Assembly (NCBI GenBank): GCA_028532985.1
Contig: JANCIK010000001.1
Coordinates: 3,410,001-3,474,000 of the forward strand
Length of the DNA: 64,000 nt
Direction of reading: 5' to 3'
Source: Stropharia rugosoannulata
Lineage: Eukaryota > Basidiomycota > Agaricomycetes > Agaricales > Strophariaceae
Part shown: positions 32,888 to 44,130 of the stretch, piece after piece
How the letters are laid out: each line of letters begins with the position of its first letter
How positions within the stretch are numbered: the stretch's first letter is position 1
Notes under the pieces: model-generated
The model's input: the letters and a program-made list of their open reading frames with translations, nothing else
Database searches by the model: none
Told to the model about the DNA's origin: nothing
Program-made: the position numbers and the translations under genes

Positions 32888-34304
32888 ATGCACAACCACT
32901 CGCTCTCCCTCCAGATGTCCCAGATCATCGCTGCAGACGCGCCCCTGCTCTCGCCCACAGAGGCATGCTGGGAGAACCCGGACAGCTTTGCCTACTACCA
33001 GCTGCCCCCGTCCCCGCCCCTCTCCGACGAACCCCCCTCCCCCACCCCGCACACCCGCATGCTGCGCGCCCCGCTCTCCCCCGACGTTTGTCTCCCCACA
33101 CACCAGCTCTTCGACATCCACCGCCCCCCCACACCCCCCAGCCGCGAGAACTCGCACCGCCCAGACGACTCCCCCGCACACCCAGACCCAGACCATGACC
33201 ACGACCACGACAGCCGCAAGCGCTCCGCCAGCCCGTCCCCGGGTGCAACAAAGCGCAGGGCTGTTGCAGAGCGCATCTCCTCCAAGGACTTTGTGCCCCC
33301 GGACGTCTCGGGCCTCTCCAAGCGCGAGGCCCGCCTTGTCAAGAACCGCGCAGCTGCCTTTCTCAGCCGGCAGCGCAAGCGCGAGGAGTTTGAGTGCATG
33401 GAGATGTAAGTATCTCTCTCTCTCTTCTTAAAACGACCCCCTGCTGACCCATACCAGTCGGGTCGCCGAGCTCGAGCAGGAAAACGCACGGCTCCTCTCC
33501 CTCGCCGGCGCAGCTGCACCCCCGGCCGACCATGCCGAGATCGAACAACTCCGGGCCCGCCTCGCCGCCGCAGAGGAGCGCGAGCGCTCACTCAGCGCAC
33601 GCCTCGCAAGCTCCGCGCCCCCCGTCAAGCTCGAGGCACACGAGCCCTTCCTCTTCCCAAGGGCCCCACAACGCTCAGGCGCCTCCCTCGGCCTCATGGT
33701 CCTCCTCTGCGCCCTGCCCTCCCTCCTCTCCATTCGCAGCCCCATGCCCACCGCCTTTGCAGTCCCGAACCCCTTCCCCCAGCCGGCCCCCTTTGACTAC
33801 CCCGCCTTTGTCCCAGAGTACGACTGGGCCGCCCGCCCGGATACCGGCATGCACACCATCCGCTTCGCACCAGACGACGACGCCCTTGCAGACCTCGGCG
33901 AGCTCGCTGTCTCCTTCGAGGCGTCCCCCGCAGACGCACGCACCATCCGCGTCCGCATACACTCTCCCGGCGCAGAGCAGCAAGCACCGCCTCCGCCGCC
34001 CCCCGCCCCATGGGACACAGATCCCTTCCTCGGCGGGCCCTTTGCCCCCGACGGCGGCCTGCACTACGACTACTCGGCCGCCCCGCACGTACACCACAAT
34101 CCGTACGCCATCCAGCCCCCGCCTGCCCCACAACTCGTCTTTGGCAGCAGCGGCCTCGATATGGACTTTGGTCTCGGCGGCCTCGAGTTCAAGCTCGGCT
34201 CAGAGTCCCCCGCCCTGCGCACCACCCAGCGCGTCCGTATCGCCATGAAGAGTCCGCCCGCAGCCCCAGGCGAAGGCGGCGAGTGGGAGGTCAGCCTGTG
34301 TTAG
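32888..34304 (+). CDS. bZIP transcription factor with a predicted transmembrane segment, two exons
   Basis: Predicted 454 residues; exons 32888-33405 and 33458-34304, intron 33406-33457 (GTAAGT, CT-rich, CAG) splitting an Ile codon in the bZIP. The N-terminus is acidic/Pro-rich (QLPPSPPLSDEPPSPTPHTR), then a DHDHDHD stretch and a basic SRKRSASPSPGATKRR. The basic region KREARLVKNRAAAFLSRQRK (about residues 145-164) has the NxxAAxxSR contact motif, followed by zipper heptads RVAELEQENARLL and AEIEQLRARLAAAEERERSL. At about 247-265 lies an uncharged segment, GASLGLMVLLCALPSLLSI, flanked by arginines. The remaining 190 residues are Pro/Phe/Ala-rich. A bZIP followed by one membrane helix is the ATF6/CREB3/bZIP28 plan, where ER stress releases the factor by proteolysis; that mechanism here is inference. 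The CDS is very GC-rich with C-ending codons and stands alone in a gene desert. Confidence 0.85.
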
Positions 34305-34917
34305 GCTCAGCCCCGGCGTACTGCCCCGGCGCAGTTGTACCACCATCACTGGATTTCGCTACCCTAAAATATACCACTGCTACTGGCACCCCGCCCCCCG
34401 CCTTCCTCCTATGTTCGCTGCTTATGATATGCTATACCCCACCCAAAATATCCCCCGCGCGCGTTGCGCTTGTGTCTTCTATGCATCGTATCCCCCTTAT
34501 GTCGTCCCACCCCCGTCGTCGTCGTTATGCGCCACCCATTACCCGTATATCCACTAGTTCTCTCCCACAGACACAGACACACCGCCGCTCGCTCGCCTCG
34601 TATCCCATCGCTCTGCTGTTTTATTAGGTCTCTCGCCTCTTTATTTCTATTGCGGCCTGACCGCTTGGTCTGTGCCCCCCCATCTTTTTATTATACCTCT
34701 ACTACCCCTTTCGTCTGTACGTGTGTCTTCGATTGGGCGCTGCCGCCCGCCCGTGGCAGCGCCCCTCTTGGTCTGGTTGTCCGGCTGCACAAGTTGTCTG
34801 GAGCGCGGTTTCTCTTTTCTTTTCATTACTTTTACTTTCGCCTTTTCGCCTTCTATTTTTTTTTTCTTCTCATTTCCTTTCCTTACTTTCACTTTACTTT
34901 TCCGTATCCTTACTCCT

Positions 34918-34937
34918 ACTACCTACCTACCTACCTA
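34918..34937. repeat. (CTAC)n tetranucleotide run
   Basis: Four to five consecutive CTAC units (tactacctacctacctacct) in the bZIP 3' flank. Confidence 0.7.
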
Positions 34938-35261
34938 GCTACTCCTAGTCCCTAGTCCTACATAGATAAACGGTACCTATGCCACCGCCCCCGCTATTTC
35001 ATATTACTACTGTTATGGTGGGCCCCTGGCGGGGGCGGCGCCGGCGTATGTACCTGCACCCGGTATTTCCGACCTTGTATGTGCGCGATATAATTCATGA
35101 GATTTTGTGTTATGCATCTGTGTTTTTTTGAGTTTTGAGTTTGAGTGAGGGCGAGAGCTCAAGCGCTCAGAGTTGGGGTTCGTATCAGAGCAGGCCGTTA
35201 ATTTAAACTTTAGCGCGTTGCGCATACATACATAGCATGTTCATTCGAACTATGCACACTG

Positions 35262-35292
35262 TTGTATGTATGTATATATGTATGTATGTAGT
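35262..35292. repeat. (GTAT)n tetranucleotide run
   Basis: ttgtatgtatgtatatatg continuing tatgtatgtag; one of several GTAT/TACA tracts on this side of the bZIP gene. Confidence 0.75.
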
Positions 35293-35531
35293 AACAGAAT
35301 TTTTACCCCCCGTCCCCGCCATCTGTCAACGCCATGGCGATGGGTGCCCCACGCTCCACCCCGGCGCCGGTGTGGTGTCAGGTCAATGTACACACGGCGG
35401 GCTCAAGCGAAGTTCCTGTTTATGCTATTTATGTGTTTTTCGCATAACTTTATCTTTATGTCTGCACATGTACCGACCTTGCATAAGTATAATCCTAATA
35501 TCTTGCAGGGGTTGAAAAGGTTTATTGGGTT

Positions 35532-35574
35532 GAATAGAATAGACTAGAAATGAATAGAATAGAATAGAGTAGAC
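35532..35574. repeat. (GAATA)n pentanucleotide run
   Basis: Imperfect tandem GAATA/GACTA units over about 43 nt. Confidence 0.7.
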
Positions 35575-35693
35575 GAAGCGGCTAGCTACATACATACATA
35601 TGTAGGAAAGTCAAAATATTTTCAATGTAGGAAAAGTCCCAGCACTCGGAAAATGACATAATTTGTGTCAAGTACATACACACCGTACCGGCC

Positions 35694-35735
35694 GTCTCCC
35701 GTCTCCCGTTTCCCGTTTCCCGCCTCCCGACTCCC
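35694..35735. repeat. Heptamer tandem repeat, six units of GNYTCCC
   Basis: Units read GTCTCCC, GTCTCCC, GTTTCCC, GTTTCCC, GCCTCCC, GACTCCC without spacing: a pure pyrimidine frame with a G every seven bases. Confidence 0.85.
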
Positions 35736-35857
35736 GACTTTCTCAATTGAGCAAAAAAATACTGCTAATGCCACGCGCCGCAGCCCCATGCCATAAGAAC
35801 ATGGTAAATAGTACATATATACATAGCGTGCTCGATTGTCAGACCTTTTGAGCGCCC

Positions 35858-35877
35858 AACCTAACCTAACCTAACCT
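35858..35877. repeat. Telomere-like (AACCT)4, i.e. (AGGTT)n on the other strand
   Basis: Four perfect AACCT units followed by AAACCT. The usual basidiomycete telomere unit is TTAGGG, so this five-base variant is telomere-like but not identical. Confidence 0.75.
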
Positions 35878-35964
35878 AAACCTCCAAATTCCATGCGTTG
35901 CAGACCGCGGCAGACGCGAAGAGAAAAGTCAACGGGAATTCCACGATGGAAAAACGTCGTAGAA

Positions 35965-36012
35965 TACATATGTATGCATGCATGCATGCATGTAAGTAAA
36001 TAAATAAATACG
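35965..36012. repeat. Alternating (GCAT)n, (AAGT/AAAT)n repeats
   Basis: gtatgcatgcatgcatgcat followed by gtaagtaaataaataaata. A further (GTAC)4 tract lies at about 36162-36177. Confidence 0.75.
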
Positions 36013-37147
36013 GACAGGGCAGACATGGTCCAGGACGACGCGAAGGCACGCGAACCTGAGCCTGAACCTGATTTGAACATGGCCGCAAATTAATAGTGCA
36101 TAGTGTATGGTAAGTAATACTCTTTGCTTATTTTGTAGTAATTAAACGTAAGTGTTCTGTAAGTACGTACGTACGTACTCCTAACGTGCATTGGGCAGTA
36201 TAGAGTAATGCTTATGCGACGGCAGGTGCCGACCCTTTTGAATACGGTGTATGTGGGCCAAGAGCCCAAATTTTGGAACTGGCAACATTCGGGTCTGCAC
36301 TTCAGGTTAACTGGAATAGTTGACTTGTCTGATGAAGCCCACAACACCATTGATGAATGAGCAGTACCAGTGAGCACAGACTCATACCCATACCCACACC
36401 CACAACTTTTCAAGAGACTCGCAAGTCTCCAAGCAACGCACAAACCAAGCGACCACAATCCAAAAACAAATCACACAGCCTAAACAAAATAACAAACCAA
36501 GCAAGAGAATCCAGAAAGGCAGTAATCAAGCTATGTATGTATGTAAGTATACACGCACGGGGTTGCTCCGCCGCGACGCGAAAGGGTACCGGCCAGGCCG
36601 CGTAGTTGTAGACATAGGTATACATCCATCCATACAAAACACGAGCTTGCTTACGCCGTGTCCAGTACAGACGTCGGGAGCCATCATCCCGACGAGTCGG
36701 TGATCGTCAACGCACTGCTTGAACCGGGTCTCGGAGTGCGGCGTTGCTGGCCGGGTCGCGTACAGAAATAAGAAAATAAAAGAACTCCGCCAGAGTAATC
36801 CGACCTGATGCATAGACTGTCAAAAGCAGATAACCTGGTCTTGACATCCAAATAATTCACAGAGCATTAGCAGTCTCAAAGATAGATGCGGAGAAGGCGC
36901 GTCCACTGAGCAAGTCAATTTTTGGAGGTCATGACGCTCGTGCATGAAGTTGTCATGCGAGTATGTCAGATGCACCGCAATACGTTCTCTGTACCAAGTC
37001 AAAGAACTAGACAATATGCGTCTTGCGGGTTTAGGAGCGCGTAAAAATACCCAAAGCCCTTACGGGGTATTCACTAGAGTCGTGAACATGAGCATGACCT
37101 CGGACACGAGAATTAGACGACATGCGCAGCTTCAACAGAATTGAACG

Positions 37148-37832
37148 TCACCAGTGACACAGAAGCCCGATAAAAATTACAAGGGCGACCACAAACGTCC
37201 AAACGTCCCAGATACCTATAGGAAAATTCTGCATGAGTCGAAGATCAGTGTGTGCCATTAGTGAAAAAGATACAGTCAGCTGCGCATCTCCACTGCACCT
37301 GATACCACAAAAATTACGATTACCCCAGACAGCCACACACAGGCTGGTTTGGCTCGTCTGCGCGCAGAAGAATGGAACGGAAAGGTGAGATGCACAGGAT
37401 TCACAGCATATGCACTTCTATGGTTGAAACTCACCCCAGCTGTTTGGGCGTGCATTCCCTATTCAACCTCGTTTAGGTCTGATAAGCCCCGGGCACCAAT
37501 GAAAAAAAAGCTGGATATACCCCAGGCTTGCTTTCCCTCCACAATCGGCTGGGAAATTGTGCCTTGTGTAACTGTGCTGAACACGACAACATATTGAATA
37601 GGCGGAACAAAAACCAATCGAATGTGGAGAAATATAGCTGTACCATATTTCTTCCGCGGTCGGGAGAAGCAGCATCGCCCTGGGGAGACATACCACATCC
37701 GACCGAGAGTGCTGGAAAGTCGAAGTACGCGTCTTCAAGGGGTTGTATGGATCCTTTGTTGTTTGCACGTTCGCACCAGGGAAGGCTGATTGTGTCTTCG
37801 AAATCGAAGTCCATTTGCCATGTGCCAGCCAT
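37148..37832 (-). CDS. Putative small membrane protein of unknown function (uncertain gene model)
   Basis: The minus strand shows exon-like segments. The first is an ATG frame from 37832 (MAGTWQMDFDFEDTISLPW to FPALSVGC), which can splice (donor GTATGT, acceptor TTCAGCACAG) to VTQGTISQPIVEGKQAWGIS and GARGLSDLNE. A last exon after a strong polypyrimidine acceptor (CTTCTGCGCGCAG, about 37358) ends LMQNFPIGIWDVWTFVVALV and IFIGLLCHW, stop at 37148: a C-terminal hydrophobic anchor. The junction in the middle is not resolved. No family is recognised. The C-terminal helix and splice signals argue for a real or recently decayed gene. Confidence 0.3.
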
Positions 37833-40800
37833 GTGGCTTTAATTGAGATAGACGTGGATATACTTCAAACCAGCATCTAAAAGCCCCGTCTGCAACCGGT
37901 CAATGTTTACGAAGTTGGAGCGGGTTCGAAATCAGCATCCCGCCGCTGAAACGAGTACATTCACGGCATGAAATCCTTCTAGAAACACGCTCATGATATT
38001 CCACGCCATCCAGGGAGTGCGAGCGAAAGCGATAAGTTTGCAATAGGTACGCATTATCTGGAAATCAACTGGAAATAGAATACAAAGAGAAAGGCATATG
38101 ACGTCGCGATGTCGTTTTTGCGGGCGCATGTGCGTGTGTACTTGCGCGCCTGCGTGTAGGGTGCTAAGAAAGACACAATACCCTGATTTGGCTTGAGGGT
38201 ACGTATTTTACAGCGCGTTCGCTGGAAGGAGCAGCGCGGCGCTAAAAATACTTGTAATATGTAGGCGCGCCGCGCACGGCCTCCGGTGTTAGGCAACTTG
38301 AACTTGTAAGCACAGGGTTAGTGGAGACCACGGCCGCAGTATCACATGCAAGTCACCGGACCTGGGCGACGGTCGCGGACGCTGAGCATAGTAAGGCTTT
38401 GGCTTGAGTAGAGGCTTTTCTGGGCCTTGCTGCAGAGTAAGAGGTAGACGAACGGAGACATCGCAGCGTGTATACCGCGGAGCACCGTCAAATGCTCCAG
38501 CCTTAAGAATACCTAGCACTTGTGGTTTACATGCGGCGCTCCGTCGCGCGAGTTCAAGCTCGCAAAATGATCCACGGCGGGCGCGTCAACCAACCGCCCC
38601 CGCCTGCTGTGGGAGTTCGCGTGAGGCGCTTAGCCAACAGGGCCCATACGTAACTCGCACGGTCTTAAAAATTTTGAAGGCTCCTTTCAGCCGACCCTGT
38701 CGCTTGTTCTGCCTGTATGGCGTGTGAACCGGTTCGGTTCAGTCGTCAAACAAACCAGGTCCATTCGAATTCGCTCCGTTCTTTGCACAATCTAACTTCT
38801 TTTTGTCACTTGTGCATGTGCATCTTGTCGCTCAACCGGAGGCTATCCCGCCTCCGGACAGAGAAGGAGCTACTTGAGGACCAGGTGCCCATGTACGCTA
38901 AGTTCTCCGGCCCTTCAGAAAATTTACTGAACTTAGCACGGGATGGCGAGGGCGAAAATGCGGTGTATTGATGGCGTTTGGATGGATTGGACGATGGTGG
39001 GATGGTCTCCTATGAATATGAATAGGCTCAGCCTAGACCATCAATCAACTACGAGTGTTTTGATCATGCATCTGCCGCACAACGATGGGTGAAGTATGAT
39101 GAGTGGTGCTATCCGTTGATAATGGGCGTGGATGGGCGGAGCCGCTGAAGATGTGGATGTTTCAAGTCGGATGAACTGACAAAGCTGCTATTGCGTTTTT
39201 GATTTGGAGCTCTAAAAGAGAACAATATCAGCAATCGGCATTATCGACTGAGCTGAGACTGGCGCCCAAAGGCCGTCGCGGCCGAATGTGGATGAAATGA
39301 TATCGCAACGTCGAAGTTATCGATCACCCTAGGCAGTGATAAGATAGTTGCTACTCTGTTGAAAACAGCTGCTCGGGAGACTTCAACTCCCTTTCATTAC
39401 AGTAAACGTATGCCAAGGGAGACGTTTTGAACGTCGAGAAGCGAGTCTAGAAGTTGGAAGATAATGAATGCTGACGCCAAGCAAGTGATAGGAGTCCATC
39501 GGAATTTGGTGGACTTCAATTATGGTATAAACCGATAGCTTAACAGTCCTTCTAAGGTGGCCTTGAACAAGCATTGGTATGCAAAAAGCCTCAGGTAACC
39601 TTGAGCCAACTTTCGCCTTGTCCACTGCGTGCATTTTACGGTCGTAAGGAAGGGGAAATACAATAAGCGCGTGGCGGCCGCTTAGCCGCATTACAACGTA
39701 TAGCCTGGACGCGCGTGCGATATACGCTCTTCCAAACGTAAACTTTGAGTCGGCCGTCTTCGAACGATGTAGACATACGAAGGTCACGTGCATGAAGATC
39801 TGAAGGCCTTGGTTCGTACGTTTTGATACAGTTGTCCGCGAGGCAAGATGGTAAGTCGCGGTGTTGAGCCGCGTCCTTGCCAAATGGTTAAACCAGTGGG
39901 AAAGACCTCTGTCCAAGGATGCTTTTTGGCGGTGATAATATGTTGGCATCCGACATATGCCCGATAGCCGATGTGAAAGCGGTCTTGACGGTAACTTTCT
40001 TTGCACTATGCAATATCATAAGCCAACGAAGGAGGTAAAACAAGGAGCCGGAGTAGTGAATTCGGTAAACAAGACCCCAGCCAACTCTTGTAACAAGAGC
40101 AAGAAGAGTGTGGTATGCATAAGCGAGGATAAGAGTGAGGAGTCAGGACGAAGATTTGAGGTAGAACGTTAGCCACTGAGGATGTCGCAGCCAGGCAGTC
40201 CGATACCGGGAACCCTTGTCTCACAAGCTCGTAGCTCGAGAAAGATTGCACTGAATATTTGCCGAGTGGGCCCCGACATTCGCCCACCGTTACGTCGAAG
40301 TTCGAGTAGGCCTTTCATTAGTATCGTGAGAAAACGCACCTTCTACCTCACCACATAAGCCGTTCCCGTTCCTCAATTGTTCGCGGTCTGAATGAAAGAT
40401 AAGTAAAGATACTCCAGGCCACTGAGTAAATTGATGTTAGTCATGATATCCACAAACACGCCATGGGTGAAAAGCGAGACAGCAGAGTAAGTCAGATGAA
40501 AGACAAAGGTGGATATTGGAGAAGGTCACCAAACATATTTAAGCATAATAAAGAAGCTCATGTTAAGGCTCTTTATGAAGGAGGTCAGGTATAATGCTTC
40601 CAGAGCGCTAGCTTGCCGAAGGGAGTGGGAAACCTCTGCAGCCAGATAGGGCAATCAAAGTCGCGCATACATACACCCACAACATTTAAATGGCACTCAC
40701 AATTTGAATCTGCTTTGCGTCGGACATTTTTCAGTGACGGTGTAATCGCATACATTGCTAGCTAAGACTGCGATGAAACGTATTGACCATTATGCAAAGA

Positions 40801-41665
40801 GGTTATCGAGCTCTGAAAGTTTTACAGTCTGGGATACAGGTCGCGCCTGTGATGTGGCATCTCCGGACCGATGATATGATTAGTGAAGTGAGGTATAGAT
40901 GGAGATCAGGCATAACAGCACTCACGAGCTGAGCAGCACCAGAGAAGGGTGTTATGGAAGGTGTTATTTGTCTTTGGAGTGTTATAATCACATAGAAACG
41001 GACACACTTTCCATTTGCTCAAGCAGAATTGCCAGCAAGACCTGAGAATACGACCGTTGCACCACAGTATGGGAAGAAAGATGATAAAATTCCATGATCT
41101 GACCACGGGATTTCTAGCACCATACATATTTCACAGCAAAGAATGGGTACAGCAGATACTTTGGTGCGGACACGCTGGTGGTTTGCTGGTGGTGGTAGAG
41201 AATAAAGGAGGAGCGGGAGCTTTGATGGCATTTCCAAATATAGTTCTTTCCGCTGGCAAGGGCCGCGCTCTAGTCTCCTTCACAGACCAAATAAACAGAT
41301 GACAGTCGATCTGTTAATATAAGGCCGCGCTCAGCTTCCATTTTGAAACAGCATCAATTGAAAACCAATTGAAGACTTCGAATACCAGACGGTACTTGCG
41401 AGACAACTGGCAGCCATATCACAATAGGACGAACGTTCCAAAAGACTAATGAATACCTATCAGTCGGAAAAAATGGCTCAGATGACCGACAATCGTCTGG
41501 ATACCTTGCTCGACGCATGCATCCTAATCCTTGTTACTCGGCGGCAAGTCTCGTTCCATGTGGTCTAGGAGAGCTTCTCCTGTAATAATAGCACACATTC
41601 AATGCGGAAATGTCTTATAAGAGAGTAAGTATAGGCCTATGCCCCGACCAAGGACCACGACAACA
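37833..41665. other. Second gene-poor stretch, 3.8 kb
   Basis: No gene can be supported. A 207-codon minus frame (39383-40006) has no recognised motif and may be chance or a decayed element. At 40795-41000 (-) there is an exon-like end: ITPSITPFSGAAQL, donor GTGAGT, then after acceptor CACATCACAG the phrase ARPVSQTVKLSELDNLFA and a stop, which looks like the 3' end of an unresolved gene. Repeats are rarer here than around the bZIP gene. Confidence 0.4.
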
Positions 41666-43650
41666 ATGAGTGCCGCCAACGGATTGATCTGCTTCACCAA
41701 CTGCCTGCTCCCTCAGGAAGACGGCAGTCTCATCAAGAAAGACTTATGGGTAGATGAATCCTGTGGGTTAATTCTAGACGCTCAGGTACGAGAGACGATT
41801 GCACTATCTACGCAGGTTTTCTTATTCCCGTAGAAAACGTTTTACCTTCGACGTGAACGTCCGAGTATAATAATCGATTTAGACGGAAACATTTTGAGGT
41901 AAAGTTTGCTCACATTCAGTTTGTACGCTGCTCATGCTCAGTCAAGTCCCGGCTTACTGGATATTCAACTCAACGGAGCTTATGGCTTCGATTTTTCCAT
42001 TTACGAAGACAGCGATGAGACCTATCAGCAAGGCATGCAAATGATCGCGGAAAGAATTGTAGAGACTGGTGTCACATCGTATGTACGGTGTCACTGGCTG
42101 CGTTCTGTGCGCTGATATTGCCTCGCAGGATTTTGCCCACTATCATTGTAAGGCTACCGCCTATGGCAAGATTGACGAACTAATCAGTTCGGCAGACACA
42201 AGAGAAGTCAAAGTACCCCAAACTTTTGAGCCTTTTGAAGCCGTTTTCTACCCCAACCTCCGCCACGCTCTTAGGATGGCACGCTGAAGGACCCTTCATA
42301 GACTACGACAAGCGCGGCGCCCATATGCCAGGGTATCTTCTTTCTGCGGACGACGGATTCAAGTCTTTCGAAGATGCTTATGGACCTGAGAATCTCGTAG
42401 ATACAGAGGATTGGGTGATGAGCGGAAACCAGAATCCCGCTGTTCGACTTATCACTGCTGCTCCAGAAATCCCTGGCGTGATGAAAGCATTGGATGAACT
42501 TAACAACAGAGGCGTTGTGTTTTCTATGGGCCACAGGTTTGCAATGACTTCGTCCATTTCACTACAGTGTGCTTAACATTTTCTCCTTTAGTGTCGCGAA
42601 GACTGAAATAGCAACGGAAGCCGTTCTACACGGTGCCCGACTAATTACCCACCTCTTCAATGCAATGCCTCAACTTCATCACCGCGATCCATCCATTATT
42701 GGGTTGCTGGGCGCCTCTCCTCACTTATCAGCACCTGTGATAATCGATGATTCGCGTTACCCCGACATATCCGTTTCTACGGCTCTGGAAGCTATCAGCC
42801 CGACTGAGACGCCTAAACACTCTGAATCATCCTCGTCTTTAGAATCATCACCGAAGCATAAAACTGCATCTTTGAAAGGCAACAAGCCTCGTCCTGTTCG
42901 GAAGGAGAGTAGGCCCAGTTTGCATCTCGACAAGGGTCAGGTTGCAGACATGGCCTTCGACCGACCATACTATGGGCTCATTGTTGATGGAATACATGTT
43001 CACCCGAACTCCGTTAGGGTCAGCATTTTTTGTTATTCTCTCGGAGTTCACAGACTGACCGTCGAACACCGAATTTAGCTGGCGTACTCATCTCATCCTG
43101 ACGGATGTATTCTTATAACGGATGGTTAGCTTATCTTCAGTATTTCGCAGAGTCAACCGGAATTCTTGACTTTGCGCTTACAGCTCAGAAAATTCTTGAC
43201 CCGCATCTTCAAGACGGTGTTCATGAATGGCGCGACGGGAAGCGCCTCGTCAAAGACGGCGCTAGCCTTTTCATCGAAGGAACCAATACGCTGGCAGGAA
43301 GGTCAGTATTTTTATATTTATACCGTATTGGTGCACATACGTCTAATTGCTTCAATGCAGCGTTGTAACCCTAGACACTTGTGTCCGGAACTTCTCGCTC
43401 TTCACTGGATGTTCTCTCGGGGAAGCCATCAAATGCGCCACATATAACCCTGCGAAGTGAGTTTTCTGCCTTTCGAATACAGTTTAGTAACTGACTGGCA
43501 GCTAATTATAGGTGTTTGGGCATCGAGGATAAGAAAGGCACTCTACGTCCGGGAGCACATGCAGACCTAGTCGTAATGAACAGACGAGGAATTGTCTTGA
43601 GCACATGGATCAAAGGAACGAAAGTCTGGGATCGGAATTGCAGGGAATAA
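41666..43650 (+). CDS. N-acetylglucosamine-6-phosphate deacetylase (NagA-type amidohydrolase), multi-exon
   Basis: Removes acetate from GlcNAc-6-phosphate in chitin-derived amino-sugar use. The start is taken at MSAANGLICFTNC (41666); an in-frame ATG at 41639 would add nine residues. Motifs follow family order: PGLLDIQLNGAYGFDFS, replacing the metal-binding PGFxDxHxHG with a Gln/Asn form as in other NagA proteins. Next come ERIVETGVTS/ILPTII/TQEKSKYPKLL joined by two introns, LGWHAEGPFIDYDKRGAHMP, VVFSMGHS, the metal-site block GARLITHLFNAMPQLHHRDP, and DRPYYGLIVDGIHVHPNSVR. The catalytic Asp region ILITD/MAESTG and TLAGSVVTLD follow, and the end reads NPAKCLGIEDKKGTLRPGAHADLVVM. An insertion of about 60 residues, Ser/Lys-rich (SESSSSLESSPKHKTASLKG), precedes the DRPYYG block. 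Eight or so exons. Confidence 0.9.
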
Positions 43651-44130
43651 TTAGGGCCACTTGCGGAACACCGTTAATTACCTCTTATGCTCATGGCGAA
43701 GTAGTCATGTAGTATTTTGGAATATGCTATTACAATCTTTCTTATCTCTTCGGTTCATAGAACTTGGTTCTATTCTATTCTACCCGTTTCAACTTTTTGC
43801 AGGCACGCGTATACCATATGGTCAGCCACAATAGAGTATAAAAGAGGAATAAGAATAAAAATGCGTGTGCGTATGCCCCAATTTTGCAGGTCCTTACGAT
43901 ATCAAGTTTGCGTGTGAATGCGAGTAGATGCGCGAGTGTTATGAAATAGGCGACGCGGGTGTTCTGTTTTTAGAACGCCGTTACCGGGCCGTCATAAATC
44001 TGGAGTAGCTCTGTCCCGGCCAATCACACCCCCTCCATTGTTGAACCCATGATATTCTCACCTCTTGACTAACTTCATACCGATTTGTGCCGTGCATCTT
44101 ACTCATTTACTTTAACAAAATACCTTCACA
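43651..44130. other. Promoter region of the flavocytochrome gene
   Basis: About 480 nt, AT-rich at first, with purine-rich and TG-rich tracts near 43840-43930. No gene. Confidence 0.5.

Larger units (their letters stand above)
34305..37147. other. 3' flank of the bZIP gene and repeat-rich non-coding sequence
   Basis: Immediately downstream is a pyrimidine-rich stretch (34640-34920) likely to be 3' UTR. Beyond it are short tandem repeats (listed separately) and no recognisable coding sequence. Confidence 0.5.

Noticed and set aside
32995..33751. Long antisense frames opposite the bZIP gene
   Set aside because: They mirror the GC-rich codon pattern of the sense gene and are R/G/A-rich shadows.
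37920..37945. Possible tRNA B-box (ggttcgaaatc)
   Set aside because: Flanking bases do not pair into a T-stem and no A-box lies upstream.
38545..38570. tRNA-like T-arm (gcgagttcaagctcgc)
   Set aside because: The loop lacks the required closing C, and no acceptor, D or anticodon arms can be drawn around it.
39383..40006. 207-codon open frame on the minus strand, considered as a retroelement fragment
   Set aside because: Neither strand shows a reverse transcriptase, integrase or protease motif, and no long terminal repeats are seen nearby.
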